Part shown: positions 52,997 through 61,476 of the stretch, one piece after another | How the letters are laid out: each line of letters opens with the position of its first letter | Position numbering within the stretch: position 1 is the stretch's first letter | Assembly: GCF_019504385.1 (NCBI RefSeq) | Contig: NZ_CP080590.1 | Location: 352,001 to 416,000 of the forward strand | Direction: 5' to 3' | From: Devosia salina | GTDB lineage: Bacteria; Pseudomonadota; Alphaproteobacteria; Rhizobiales; Devosiaceae | DNA: 64,000 nucleotides | Translations under genes and position numbers: made by a program | Notes under the pieces: generated by a model | Seen by the model: only the letters and a program-made list of their open reading frames with translations | What the model was told of the DNA's origin: nothing | Database searches by the model: none

Positions 52997-54084
52997 TGAC
53001 CCCATTGCCACGCTGGGCCGACGTCGTTCTCTTGCCCCTGCTCAATGTCGTCCTGGCCTTTCTGGTGGGCGGCCTCATCGTTCTCGCCGTTGGTCAGAAC
53101 CCCCTTCAGGCCGTCGGCATCATGCTCTATGGCGCCTTCGGCTATGGCTCGGGCTTCGGCTACACGCTCTATTACACGACCGACTTCGTCTTTGCGGGCC
53201 TGGCGGTGTCGCTGGCCTATCACGCGGGCCTGTTCAATATTGGTCCCGAGGGCCAGGCCTATGTCGCCGGTCTTGGGGTCATCCTGATTGGACTGGCGCT
53301 CAATGGCATGCACTGGGCGCTGGTCTTCCCGCTGATGATCGTCTGCGGCGCGCTGTTCGGTGCGGCCTGGGCCTTCATTCCCGGCTATCTCCAGGCCAAG
53401 CGCGGCAGCCACGTGGTGATCACCACCATCCTGTTCAACTTCATCGCCGTCTCGATGATGGGCTATATCATCAGCCGCATTTTGAAGCCCGAAGGCGTCA
53501 ATTCCGATGAAAGCGCGCCGCTCGAGGCCATTACCCGCGTGCCGCAGCTGCGCAGCTTCATCGAACTGTTCAAGAACTCGCCGGTCAACCTGACCTTTTT
53601 CCTGGCCATTGCCGCGCTGTTCTTCGTCTATTGGCTGATCTGGCGCACCAAGTTCGGCTATGCCGTGCGTGCCCTGGGCAACAACCCGGTCGCGGCCAAT
53701 TATGCCGGCATTTCCAACCAGAAGATGATCATGATCGTCATGGCCATGGCCGGCGCCTTCGCTGCCATGGTGGCCGTCAACAATGTCGGCGGCGTCCAGG
53801 GCCGGTTGATCCTCAATTTCGTCAATGGCGCCGGCTTCGTGGGCATTGCCGTGGCCTTCATGGGCAAGGGACATCCCATCGGGGTGGGCCTGTCGGCGCT
53901 CTTGTTCGGCATGCTCTATCAGGGCGGTCAGGAACTGGCCTTCCAGATGCCCGGCATCACCCGCGAAATGATCGTCACCATCCAGGCCCTGGTGATCCTG
54001 TTCACCGGCGCCATGGGCGACATGCTGCGTGGACCGCTTTCGCGGCTCTTCGCCCAGCCTGAACCAGCAGCGGGAGGCAAGTGA
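52996..54084 (+). CDS. Nucleoside ABC transporter permease (YufP/NupP type)
   Basis: A 362-residue inner-membrane permease of the BPD_transp_2 family with about ten hydrophobic segments. Typical motifs are FAGLAVSLAYHAGLFNIGPEGQ near residue 70, the KRGSHVVITTILFNFIAVSM segment near 135 and AVAFMGKGHPIGVG near the C-terminus. It forms the channel with the next permease. Starts and stops interlock with the flanking genes (ATG overlapping the ATPase stop, TGATG to the next permease). Nucleosides are the expected cargo. Confidence 0.92.
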
Positions 54085-55058
54085 TGGAGCAGTTCCTGGT
54101 CGATCTGACCCTCATTCTGGACTCCACCGTGCGCCTTGCCGTGCCGCTGATCCTGGCGTCGCTGGCCGGCCTCTATTCCGAGCGGTCCGGTATTATCGAT
54201 ATCGGCCTCGAGGGCAAGCTGCTCGCGGGCGCCTTCGCGGCGGCATCCATGTCCGCCGTCACCGGTTCGGCCTGGCTTGGCCTGCTGGCCGGCATCGGCG
54301 CAGCCCTGATGTTCTCGGGTATTCACGGCCTGGCCTCGATCAATTTCAAGGGCAACCAGACCATTTCGGGCGTGGCCCTCAATTTCCTGGCTGCCGGTCT
54401 CACCACTTTCCTGGGCCAGTCCTGGTTCAAGCGCGGCGGCTACACGCCCCAGCTGTCCGGCGATCAGCGCTTCAATCCCATTACCCTGCCATTTGCCGAC
54501 CAGATCAGGGATGTGCCCGTCATCGGCCAGATCTATTGGGAGCTGATCTCGGGGCACAACATCATCACCTATTTCGCCTTCCTCGCTGTGCCGGTGACCG
54601 CCTGGGTGCTGTTCCGCACCCGCTTCGGCCTCCGCCTGCGCGCCGTGGGCGAGAACCCCAAGGCCATCGACACGGCCGGCATATCGGTGACGCGCCTGCG
54701 TTATCAGGCCCTGATCATCACCGCCGTGCTGGTGGGCATTGGCGGCGCCTATCTCTCGATCGCCCAGTCGGCCGGGTTCAACAACAATATGTCGGCCGGC
54801 CGCGGCTATATCGCGCTGGCGGCGCTGATCTTTGCCAAGTGGCGGCCGGGTCCGGCGCTCCTGGTCTGCCTGATGTTCGGCTTCCTCGATGCGGTGCAGT
54901 TCCGCGTCCAGGGCCAGGTCTTCCCCATTATCGGCGAAGTGCCGGTGCAGGCGATCCAGGCGCTGCCCTATATCCTGACCGTGGTGCTGCTGGCCGGCTT
55001 CATCGGCCGCGCCGTTGCCCCCAAGGCGGCCGGCGTGCCCTATACCAAGGAGCGCTAG
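54084..55058 (+). CDS. Nucleoside ABC transporter permease (YufQ/NupQ type)
   Basis: A 324-residue inner-membrane permease, partner of the preceding one. The motif YSERSGIIDIGLEGKLLAGAF near residue 35 is diagnostic for the second permease of nucleoside BMP systems. Further features are NFKGNQTISGVALNFLAAG and GRGYIALAALIFAKWRPG. ATG 54084 is preferred over GTG 54081 because GGGAGG at 54072-54077 is well spaced and it overlaps the upstream stop. Cytidine deaminase follows 27 bases after its stop. Confidence 0.92.
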   Translation: MEQFLVDLTLILDSTVRLAVPLILASLAGLYSERSGIIDIGLEGKLLAGAFAAASMSAVTGSAWLGLLAGIGAALMFSGIHGLASINFKGNQTISGVALNFLAAGLTTFLGQSWFKRGGYTPQLSGDQRFNPITLPFADQIRDVPVIGQIYWELISGHNIITYFAFLAVPVTAWVLFRTRFGLRLRAVGENPKAIDTAGISVTRLRYQALIITAVLVGIGGAYLSIAQSAGFNNNMSAGRGYIALAALIFAKWRPGPALLVCLMFGFLDAVQFRVQGQVFPIIGEVPVQAIQALPYILTVVLLAGFIGRAVAPKAAGVPYTKER

Positions 55059-55085
55059 GCCCGCGGGCCTGGCGCCGGAGACTTG

Positions 55086-55496
55086 ATGACCATGCAAGAG
55101 ATCGACAAGGCCCTTTTTGCGGCCGCCGAAGCCGTTCGCGCCAAGGCCTACGCGCCCTATTCGAAATTCCAGGTGGGCGCGGCCATCCTCGCCGATGACG
55201 GCCAGATCTATGCCGGCTGCAATGTCGAGAACGCCGCCTATCCGGTGGGCAATTGCGCCGAGCCCAGCGCCATCGCGGCCATGCTGGCCGGGGGCGGCAA
55301 GCGCATCAGGCGCGTCTATGTCACCGGCCCGGGCACGGCGCCGGTCACCCCCTGCGGCGGTTGCCGCCAGCGCATCCGCGAATTTGCCGATCCCGATGTC
55401 GAGATCATCTCCCATGGCGTCGACGGAGAACCGCTGGTGCAAACGCTCGAGCAATTGCTGCCCCATTCTTTCGGTCCGGATCACCTGAAAAAATGA
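55086..55496 (+). CDS. cdd: Cytidine deaminase
   Basis: A 136-residue tetrameric-type cytidine deaminase that converts cytidine and deoxycytidine to uridine and deoxyuridine. Substrate motif YSKFQVGAAI is near residue 21. Zinc and proton-shuttle motif NCAEPSAIAAM contains Cys and the catalytic Glu, and PCGGCRQRIREF supplies the other two Cys. The residue after CAE is Pro instead of the common Arg. GGAG at 55077-55080 supports ATG 55086. The gene overlaps the phosphorylase by ATGA. Confidence 0.93.
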   Translation: MTMQEIDKALFAAAEAVRAKAYAPYSKFQVGAAILADDGQIYAGCNVENAAYPVGNCAEPSAIAAMLAGGGKRIRRVYVTGPGTAPVTPCGGCRQRIREFADPDVEIISHGVDGEPLVQTLEQLLPHSFGPDHLKK

Positions 55497-56287
55497 CCAA
55501 AGCCGCAAAGACCATCCGCAAGATTGCCGGTTCCGAGCCGATCGCGGCCGCCCTCGTGCTGGGCTCCGGCCTGTCGGCCATTGGCGAGCTGATGGAAGAC
55601 CGGATCGCCATTCCCTATTCCGAGCTCAAGGGCTTTCCCGGCGGCGGCGTGTCGGGCCATGGCCGCGACCTGCTGATCGGCCATATGGGCGGCAAGCGCA
55701 TCGCCGTGCTCACCGGCCGCGAGCACTATTATGAACACGGCAATGCCAGCGCCATGCGGCCGGCGCTCGAAGCCCTGGCCGATCTCGGCGCTGAAACATT
55801 GCTGCTGACCAATTCGGCCGGCTCGGTCGACCAGCGCTTCGCGCCCGGCGACCTTATGCTGATTGCTGATCACATCAACTATGCCGGCATGAACCCGCTG
55901 ATCGGCGAGCCGACCGACCGCCGCTTTGTGAACATGGTCAATTGCTACGATCTCGACCTGCGCGCCAAGGCGACGACTCTGGCCCAGCGCTTCGACTACG
56001 CGCTCGGGGAAGGGGTCTATCTGTGGTATTCTGGCCCGAGCTTTGAAACCGTCGCCGAAATCCAGATGGCCATGCGCCTCGGCGCCAATGCCGTAGGCAT
56101 GTCCACGGCACCCGAAGTCATTCTCGGGCGCTTCCTGGGGATGAAGGTCTGGGCCTGCTCGTCCATCACCAATATGGGCGCTGGCCTGTCGAGCGAAAAC
56201 ATCAGCCACGAGCATACCAAGCTCATGGCGGCACACGGGGCCGAAAAACTCAAAAGACTGATCCCCGCACTGGTGGAGGAACTATGA
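55493..56287 (+). CDS. Purine-nucleoside phosphorylase, class II
   Basis: A 264-residue enzyme that splits purine (deoxy)nucleosides with phosphate to free base and (deoxy)ribose-1-phosphate. Motifs are LGSGLSAIGELM for phosphate binding, HGRDLLIGHMGG, LTNSAGSVDQRFAPGDLM, and YSGPSFETVAEIQ with MGADAVGMST-like GANAVGMSTAPEV. This is the trimeric PNP class (PunA/XapA), not the hexameric DeoD type. ATG 55493 overlaps the cdd stop, which excludes the longer open frame upstream. The next gene overlaps by ATGA. Confidence 0.93.
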   Translation: MTKAAKTIRKIAGSEPIAAALVLGSGLSAIGELMEDRIAIPYSELKGFPGGGVSGHGRDLLIGHMGGKRIAVLTGREHYYEHGNASAMRPALEALADLGAETLLLTNSAGSVDQRFAPGDLMLIADHINYAGMNPLIGEPTDRRFVNMVNCYDLDLRAKATTLAQRFDYALGEGVYLWYSGPSFETVAEIQMAMRLGANAVGMSTAPEVILGRFLGMKVWACSSITNMGAGLSSENISHEHTKLMAAHGAEKLKRLIPALVEEL

Positions 56288-57273
56288 GTCTCAAAGTCGT
56301 CGACAACACCACCGCCGAACCGGCGCACAAGCGCAATCCCGGTTATCCGCTCGATCTCGACTGGGTCGAACGCGTGCGCATGAACCGCTCGGCCCTGGAG
56401 CGCCGCGCCGGCACCATTGGCGCGCGCCGCACCGTCAAGAAGGACTATCAGCTCGCCTGGCTCCTGAAGGCGATCACCATGATCGACCTGACCACGCTCA
56501 ATGCCGACGATACGCCGGGCCGTGTCGAGCGCCTCTGTGCCAAGGCCCGCAACCCGATCCGCCGCGACATCCTCGACCAATTGGGCATGGGCAATCGCCG
56601 GATTCTCCCCGGCGCGGTCTGCGTCTACCACAGCTTCGTCAAGACGGCAGTGGACGCGCTCGAAGGCTCCGGCATTCCGGTCGCCGCCGTGTCCACCGCC
56701 TTCCCGCATGGCCTCGCGCCAGTCGAAACCAAGATCGCCGAGATCGAGGCTTCGGTGAAGGACGGGGCGAAGGAGATCGACATCGTCATCGAGCGCGGCA
56801 TGGTGCTGCGCGGCGACTGGCAGGCGCTCTACGACCAGGTCAAGGCCTTCCGCAAGGCCTGCGGCGACGCTCACATCAAGACCATCCTCGGCACCGGCGA
56901 ATTGGCCACCCAGACCAATATCGCCAAGGCCTCGCTGGTCTGCATGCTGGCCGGCGCCGATTTCATCAAGACCTCGACCGGCAAGGAAAAGGTCAATGCC
57001 AATCTCGTCACCTCGCTGACCATGATCCGCATGATCCGCTGGTTCGCCGAGGAGACCGGCATCGAGATCGGCTACAAGCCCGCTGGCGGCATCGCCACGG
57101 CCGGCGACGCGCTCAAATACATGGCGCTGATGAAGGAAGAGCTGGGCACCCACTGGCTGCAGCCGCACCTCTTCCGCTTCGGCGCATCCTCGCTTTTGAC
57201 CGATATCGAACGGCAGCTCGAACACGGCCTCACCGGCCATTATGCGGCCGACTATCGCCAGCCGATGGTGTGA
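56284..57273 (+). CDS. deoC: Deoxyribose-phosphate aldolase
   Basis: A 329-residue class I aldolase that splits 2-deoxyribose-5-phosphate to glyceraldehyde-3-phosphate and acetaldehyde. The Schiff-base Lys lies in ADFIKTSTGKEKVN near residue 233, and the second Lys is in GYKPAGGIATAGD near 262; the Asp of the relay is in EIDIVIERG near 160. It is the longer DeoC form with about 70 extra N-terminal residues compared with the E. coli 259-residue enzyme. A 195-base repeat tract separates it from the aldehyde dehydrogenase gene. Confidence 0.94.
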   Translation: MSLKVVDNTTAEPAHKRNPGYPLDLDWVERVRMNRSALERRAGTIGARRTVKKDYQLAWLLKAITMIDLTTLNADDTPGRVERLCAKARNPIRRDILDQLGMGNRRILPGAVCVYHSFVKTAVDALEGSGIPVAAVSTAFPHGLAPVETKIAEIEASVKDGAKEIDIVIERGMVLRGDWQALYDQVKAFRKACGDAHIKTILGTGELATQTNIAKASLVCMLAGADFIKTSTGKEKVNANLVTSLTMIRMIRWFAEETGIEIGYKPAGGIATAGDALKYMALMKEELGTHWLQPHLFRFGASSLLTDIERQLEHGLTGHYAADYRQPMV

Positions 57274-57282
57274 TGCAATCCG

Positions 57283-57440
57283 CCCTCGTGGTTCGAGGCG
57301 CGGCGCGCCGCGCACCTCACCATGAGAGCTCCCAAATGCTCCGCAGACCCTCATCTTGAGGCGAGAGCGAAGCGAACGAATGCTCCGCAGGCCCTCATCC
57401 TGAGGTGTGAGCGAAGCGAGCCTCGAAGGACGGGGGCCGG
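57283..57440. repeat. Palindromic repeat cluster between deoC and the aldehyde dehydrogenase gene
   Basis: Three related units are seen: CCCTCGTGGTTCGAGG near 57283, CCCTCATCTTGAGG (57348-57361) and CCCTCATCCTGAGG (57393-57406). The last is followed by TGTGAGCGAAGCGAGCCTCG and an AAGGACGGGGG tail. The same family occurs at 58950 inside the next gene and at 59866. It occupies the only long gap in this part of the operon. Confidence 0.85.
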
Positions 57441-57468
57441 GTGAAACCGCGCCTCGGGAGGACCCGAA

Positions 57469-59859
57469 ATGAACAAGATCGCGCAAATCTTCGATAGCCT
57501 CGATTATGGCCCGGCGCCCGAAGCGCCCGATCAGGCCATCGCCTGGCTCGACAGCAAGGGCCGCAAGTTCGGCCATTTCATCGATGGCAAATGGACCAAG
57601 CCGGGCAAGACCTTCACGGCCGACAATCCGGCCACCGGCGCCTCTTTGGCCGAGATCACCGACGGCACAGCGGCCGATGTCGATGCGGCGGTGAAGGCCG
57701 CTCGGGCCGCCTTCAAGTCCTGGTCGGCCCTCAGTGGCTATGAGCGCGGCAAGTATCTCTATGCCATCGCCCGCATGATCCAGAAGCATTCGCGGCTCTT
57801 CGCGGTGCTCGAAAGCATGGATAATGGCAAGCCCATTCGCGAGACGCGCGACGCCGATATTCCGCTGGTCGCCCGCCATTTCTACCACCATGCCGGCTGG
57901 GCCACCCACATTGCCCGCGAGTTCCCCGATCACGTGCCCTATGGCGTTTGCGGCCAGATCATCCCATGGAATTTCCCGCTGTTGATGCTGGCCTGGAAGA
58001 TCGCCCCGGCTTTGGCGGCGGGCAATACAGTGGTGCTCAAGCCCGCCGAGTTCACCTCGCTGACCGCGCTGCTCTTCGCCGAAATCTGCGAGCGCGTCGG
58101 CCTGCCCAAGGGCGTGGTCAATATCGTGACGGGCGAGGGCGACACCGGCGCCACCATCGTCAACCACCCCGATATCGACAAGGTCGCCTTCACCGGCTCG
58201 ACCGAAGTGGGCAAGATCATCCGTGCCGCCACGGCCGGCTCGGGCAAGGGTCTTTCGCTCGAGCTGGGCGGCAAGTCCCCCTATATCGTCTTCGAGGATG
58301 CCGATCTCGATTCTGCCGTCGAGGGTCTGGTCGATGCCATCTGGTTCAACCAGGGCCAGGTCTGCTGCGCCGGTTCGCGTCTCCTCGTGCAGGAAAGCAT
58401 CGAGGAGCGCTTCATTGCCAAGGTCAAGGCGCGCATGGAAAAGCTGCGCGTGGGCGACCCGCTCGACAAGTCCGTGGATATCGGCGCGCTGGTTACCCCG
58501 GTGCAGGTCGAACGCATCCGCGACCTTATGAAGAAGGGCGTCGCCGAAGGCGCCGAGGTCTATGAGCCCGATGGGCAGCTTCCGGCGAATGGCTGCTTCC
58601 TCAAGCCCGCCCTCGTCACCAATGTCTCGCCCGCCAATACCCTGGTCTCCGAGGAAATCTTCGGGCCCGTGCTGGTCGCCATGAGCTTCCGCACGCCCGA
58701 AGAGGCGGTGGCGCTGGCCAACAACACCAAATATGGCCTTGCCGCCACGCTCTGGAGCGAGAACATCAATCTCGCCCTCGACATTGCGCCCAGGCTCAAG
58801 GCCGGCGTGGTCTGGATCAACGGCACCAATAATTTCGACGCGGCCGTGGGCTTCGGCGGTTACAAGGAAAGCGGCTTCGGCCGCGAGGGCGGTCGCGAGG
58901 GCATGGGCGTCTATTTGAAGCCCGCCTGGGAGAAGGGTCTTAAGCAAGCCCCTCATCATGAGGTGCGCCCGCAGGGCGCCTCGAAGGGCGAGGGGCGGCC
59001 ATCGCAGAATCCCCTGGACACCGGCCATCTCGACCAGACCGCCAAAATGTATATCGGCGGCAAGCAGGCGCGTCCCGATAGCGGCTATGACCGGCAGGTC
59101 ATCGGCCCCAAGGGCGAGCTGGTCGGCGAAGTTGGTGAAGGCAATCGCAAGGATATCCGCAACGCCGTCGAAGCCGCCCGCGCCGCGCTTGGCTGGGGCA
59201 GCACCGCCGCCCATACCCGCGCGCAGATCCTCTATTTCCTGGCTGAAAATCTCGACTATCGCCGCGACGAGTTTGCCGCCCGCATCAAGGCGCAGACCGG
59301 CGAGGACGGGGCCGAGGAAGTCGCCCTTTCCGTCGAGCGGCTCTTCGCCTTTGCCGGCTGGGCCGACAAATATGACGGCGCCGTCCACAATCCGCCCCAG
59401 CGCATGGTGGCCACGGCCATGATCGAACCGCTCGGCGTGCTCGGCATTGTCGCGCCGCAGGCGCGCCCCCTGCTGGGGTCCATCGCCCTGCTGGCGCCGG
59501 CCATCGCCATGGGCAATGCGGTCGTGCTGGTTCCTTCGGAGCGCAGTCCGCTCTCAATGACCGATTTCTACCAGGTGCTCGAAACCTCCGACATGCCCAA
59601 TGGCGTGGTCAACATCGTCACCGGCGAAAGCGTCACCCTGGCCAAGACCCTGGCCGAGCATGATGGCATCGACGGCATGTGGTTCATGGGCTCTGCGGAA
59701 GGCTCCGCCATGGTCGAAAAGGCCTCGGTGGGCAATCTCAAGCAGACCTGGACCAGCCGCGGCCTCGCATACGATCTGGCCGATCCGCGCTTTGCCGGCG
59801 ACTATTTCCTGGCCAAGGCGACGCAGGTCAAGAACGTCTGGATCCCCTACGGGGCGTGA
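57469..59859 (+). CDS. Aldehyde dehydrogenase 16 (ALDH16)-type two-domain protein
   Basis: A 796-residue protein. The first aldehyde dehydrogenase domain (about 30-490) is complete: PWNFPLLMLAWKIAPALAAG, FTGSTEVGK, general base Glu in LELGGKSP near 268, nucleophile Cys in NQGQVCCAGSR near 302. The second domain (about 520-796) covers cofactor-fold and partial catalytic-fold segments (IEPLGVLGIVAPQARPLLGS, NIVTGESVTLAKTLAEHDGI) but lacks the catalytic Cys motif. This arrangement is that of ALDH16. It follows deoC in the operon and could oxidise the acetaldehyde made there. Residues 495-512 between domains are encoded by a palindromic repeat. Confidence 0.9.
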   Translation: MNKIAQIFDSLDYGPAPEAPDQAIAWLDSKGRKFGHFIDGKWTKPGKTFTADNPATGASLAEITDGTAADVDAAVKAARAAFKSWSALSGYERGKYLYAIARMIQKHSRLFAVLESMDNGKPIRETRDADIPLVARHFYHHAGWATHIAREFPDHVPYGVCGQIIPWNFPLLMLAWKIAPALAAGNTVVLKPAEFTSLTALLFAEICERVGLPKGVVNIVTGEGDTGATIVNHPDIDKVAFTGSTEVGKIIRAATAGSGKGLSLELGGKSPYIVFEDADLDSAVEGLVDAIWFNQGQVCCAGSRLLVQESIEERFIAKVKARMEKLRVGDPLDKSVDIGALVTPVQVERIRDLMKKGVAEGAEVYEPDGQLPANGCFLKPALVTNVSPANTLVSEEIFGPVLVAMSFRTPEEAVALANNTKYGLAATLWSENINLALDIAPRLKAGVVWINGTNNFDAAVGFGGYKESGFGREGGREGMGVYLKPAWEKGLKQAPHHEVRPQGASKGEGRPSQNPLDTGHLDQTAKMYIGGKQARPDSGYDRQVIGPKGELVGEVGEGNRKDIRNAVEAARAALGWGSTAAHTRAQILYFLAENLDYRRDEFAARIKAQTGEDGAEEVALSVERLFAFAGWADKYDGAVHNPPQRMVATAMIEPLGVLGIVAPQARPLLGSIALLAPAIAMGNAVVLVPSERSPLSMTDFYQVLETSDMPNGVVNIVTGESVTLAKTLAEHDGIDGMWFMGSAEGSAMVEKASVGNLKQTWTSRGLAYDLADPRFAGDYFLAKATQVKNVWIPYGA
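58949..58996. repeat. Palindromic repeat copy inside the ALDH16 coding sequence
   Basis: CCTCATCATGAGG (58951-58963) is followed by GCGCCC/GGGCGC and by CCTCGAAGGGCGAGG. Compare CCTCATCCTGAGG and CCTCGAAGGACGGGG in the intergenic copy at 57393-57435. The element keeps the frame open and encodes PHHEVRPQGASKGEGRPS (residues 495-512) in the linker between the two aldehyde dehydrogenase domains. Confidence 0.85.
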
Positions 59860-59865
59860 GCAACC

Positions 59866-59986
59866 GCCCTCGTGGTTCGAGGCTCGCGAAACCGCTCGCA
59901 CCTCACCATGAGGGCTCCGATAACTCCGCGCTTTCGTAAGCCCTCATGGTGAGGCGGGAGCGCAGCGACCCTCGAACCACGAGGGC
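59866..59986. repeat. Long inverted repeat between the ALDH16 gene and deoA
   Basis: GCCCTCGTGGTTCGAGG (59866-59882) is the perfect complement of the sequence at 59970-59986. An inner arm, CCTCACCATGAGGGCT (59901-59916), is the perfect complement of 59939-59954. The whole element can fold into one long hairpin. It belongs to the same family as the copies at 57283 and 58949. It begins within seven bases of the gene stop. Confidence 0.92.
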
Positions 59987-60007
59987 GAGGCACGCGAGCA
60001 CGTCAAA

Positions 60008-61330
60008 ATGGTCTTCCTCCCGCAAGAAGTCATCCTCAAGAAACGCAATGGCGAAATCCTCGCCAAGGACGATATCGCCCAGTTCATCGCCGGTTTTGCC
60101 AATGGCACGGTGTCCCATGCCCAGGCGGCGGCCTTCGCCATGGCGGTCTATTTCCAGGACATGACCATGGACGAGCGCGTGGCGCTGACCCTGGCCATGC
60201 GGGACAGTGGCAGCGTGCTCGACTGGTCCGACCTCGATGGCCCGGTCGCCGACAAGCATTCGACCGGCGGGGTGGGCGACAATGTCAGCCTGATGCTGGC
60301 GCCGATCCTGGCGGCCATCGGCATCTATGTGCCGATGATTTCGGGGCGTGGCCTCGGCCATACCGGCGGCACGCTCGACAAGTTCGATGCCATCCCTGGC
60401 TACCAGACCCAGCCCGACAATGCCCTCTTCCGCAAGGTGGTGAAGGAAGCCGGCTGCGCCATTATCGGCCAGACGGCCGACCTCGCCCCCGCCGACAAGA
60501 CGCTCTACGCCATCCGCGACGTCACCGGCACGGTGGAATCCATTGCCCTGATCACCGCCTCGATCCTCTCCAAGAAGCTGGCCGCGGGTCTCGGCGCCTT
60601 GATCCTCGACGTCAAGACCGGCTCGGGCGCCTTCATGCCCACGCTGGAAAAGTCGCGCGATCTGGCCCAGAGCCTGGTCACCGTCGCCAATGGGGCAGGC
60701 CTCAAGACCGGGGCGCTGATCACCGACATGAACGAGCCGCTGGCCAGTGCCGCCGGCAACGGGCTCGAAGTGCGCAACGCCGTCGATTTCCTGACCGGCA
60801 CCCATCAGGACGCGCGCCTGCGCGAGGTGACGCTGGCCCTCTGCGCCGAGATTGCGCTGATGACCGGCAAGGCCAGCTCGCTGGCCGATGCTCAGGTCCA
60901 GGTTGAAACCGCCCTCGACAGCGGCACCGCCGCCGAACATTTCGGCAAGATGGTCATGGCCCTGGGCGGCCCCGCCGGCTTTGTCGATGCCATGGACACG
61001 CATCTCGAACCCGCCCCCATCATCCGCGACGTCTTTGCCATCGGGCAGGGCAGGGTCAGCACCATCGATACCCGCGGCGTCGGCATGGCGGTGGTTGCCC
61101 TCGGGGGCGGCCGTGCCACGCCCACCGATGTCATCGATCACCGCGTCGGCTTTGATCGCCTGGCCGGGCTGGGGGCGGAAGTGGGCCCCGGCATGCCCAT
61201 TGCCCGCATCCACGCCGCCGACGAAGCCAGTGCCGCCGATGCCGAAGCCCGGCTGAAGCGGGCCTATCATCTCGGTGAGGCTGTGCCGAGCAATCCGTTG
61301 ATTGCTGGTCGGATTGGTCAACCGGCCTAA
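60008..61330 (+). CDS. deoA: Thymidine phosphorylase
   Basis: A 440-residue enzyme, the same length as E. coli DeoA, that splits thymidine and deoxyuridine to base and deoxyribose-1-phosphate. The nucleoside phosphorylase signature is SGRGLGHTGGTLDKFDAIPG near residue 110. The phosphate-binding motif KHSTGGVGD is near 82, with VKTGSGAFM near 200. The helical alpha domain, alpha/beta domain and C-terminal part (ATPTDVIDHRVGFDRLAGLG) are all present. ATG 60008 follows a repeat element. The gene acts with cdd on pyrimidine deoxynucleosides. Confidence 0.95.
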   Translation: MVFLPQEVILKKRNGEILAKDDIAQFIAGFANGTVSHAQAAAFAMAVYFQDMTMDERVALTLAMRDSGSVLDWSDLDGPVADKHSTGGVGDNVSLMLAPILAAIGIYVPMISGRGLGHTGGTLDKFDAIPGYQTQPDNALFRKVVKEAGCAIIGQTADLAPADKTLYAIRDVTGTVESIALITASILSKKLAAGLGALILDVKTGSGAFMPTLEKSRDLAQSLVTVANGAGLKTGALITDMNEPLASAAGNGLEVRNAVDFLTGTHQDARLREVTLALCAEIALMTGKASSLADAQVQVETALDSGTAAEHFGKMVMALGGPAGFVDAMDTHLEPAPIIRDVFAIGQGRVSTIDTRGVGMAVVALGGGRATPTDVIDHRVGFDRLAGLGAEVGPGMPIARIHAADEASAADAEARLKRAYHLGEAVPSNPLIAGRIGQPA

Positions 61331-61343
61331 CGTTCATCGCCTC

Positions 61344-61454
61344 CCTCCCCCTTGAGGGGAGGGACCGAGGGTGGGGGTGTCGGCGCCCCCGCGAGAATAG
61401 AGTTCTGGGAGGTCTCGACACCCCCACCCCCAACCCCTCCCCTCAAGGGGGAGG
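61344..61454. repeat. Large inverted repeat between deoA and deoB
   Basis: Arms of about 39 bases at 61344-61382 and 61416-61454 match almost completely: CCTCCCCCTTGAGGGGAGGG then GGGTGGGGGTGTCG on the left, and the complement on the right, with a short mismatch of about five bases. The unit is the CCTCCCC/TTGAGG family also seen at 25043. The deoB ribosome binding site (AAGAAGGAG) follows 7 bases after it. Confidence 0.92.
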
Positions 61455-61476
61455 GGAAAAAGAAGGAGTAACGCCC

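Noticed and set aside
57283..57440. Repeated short units considered as a CRISPR array
   Set aside because: The units are palindromic, diverged and unevenly spaced, with no constant spacers and no cas genes nearby.
56017..59388. A 1123-codon open frame on the minus strand
   Set aside because: Antisense to deoC and the ALDH16 gene, both with clear catalytic motifs. It has no recognisable domain.
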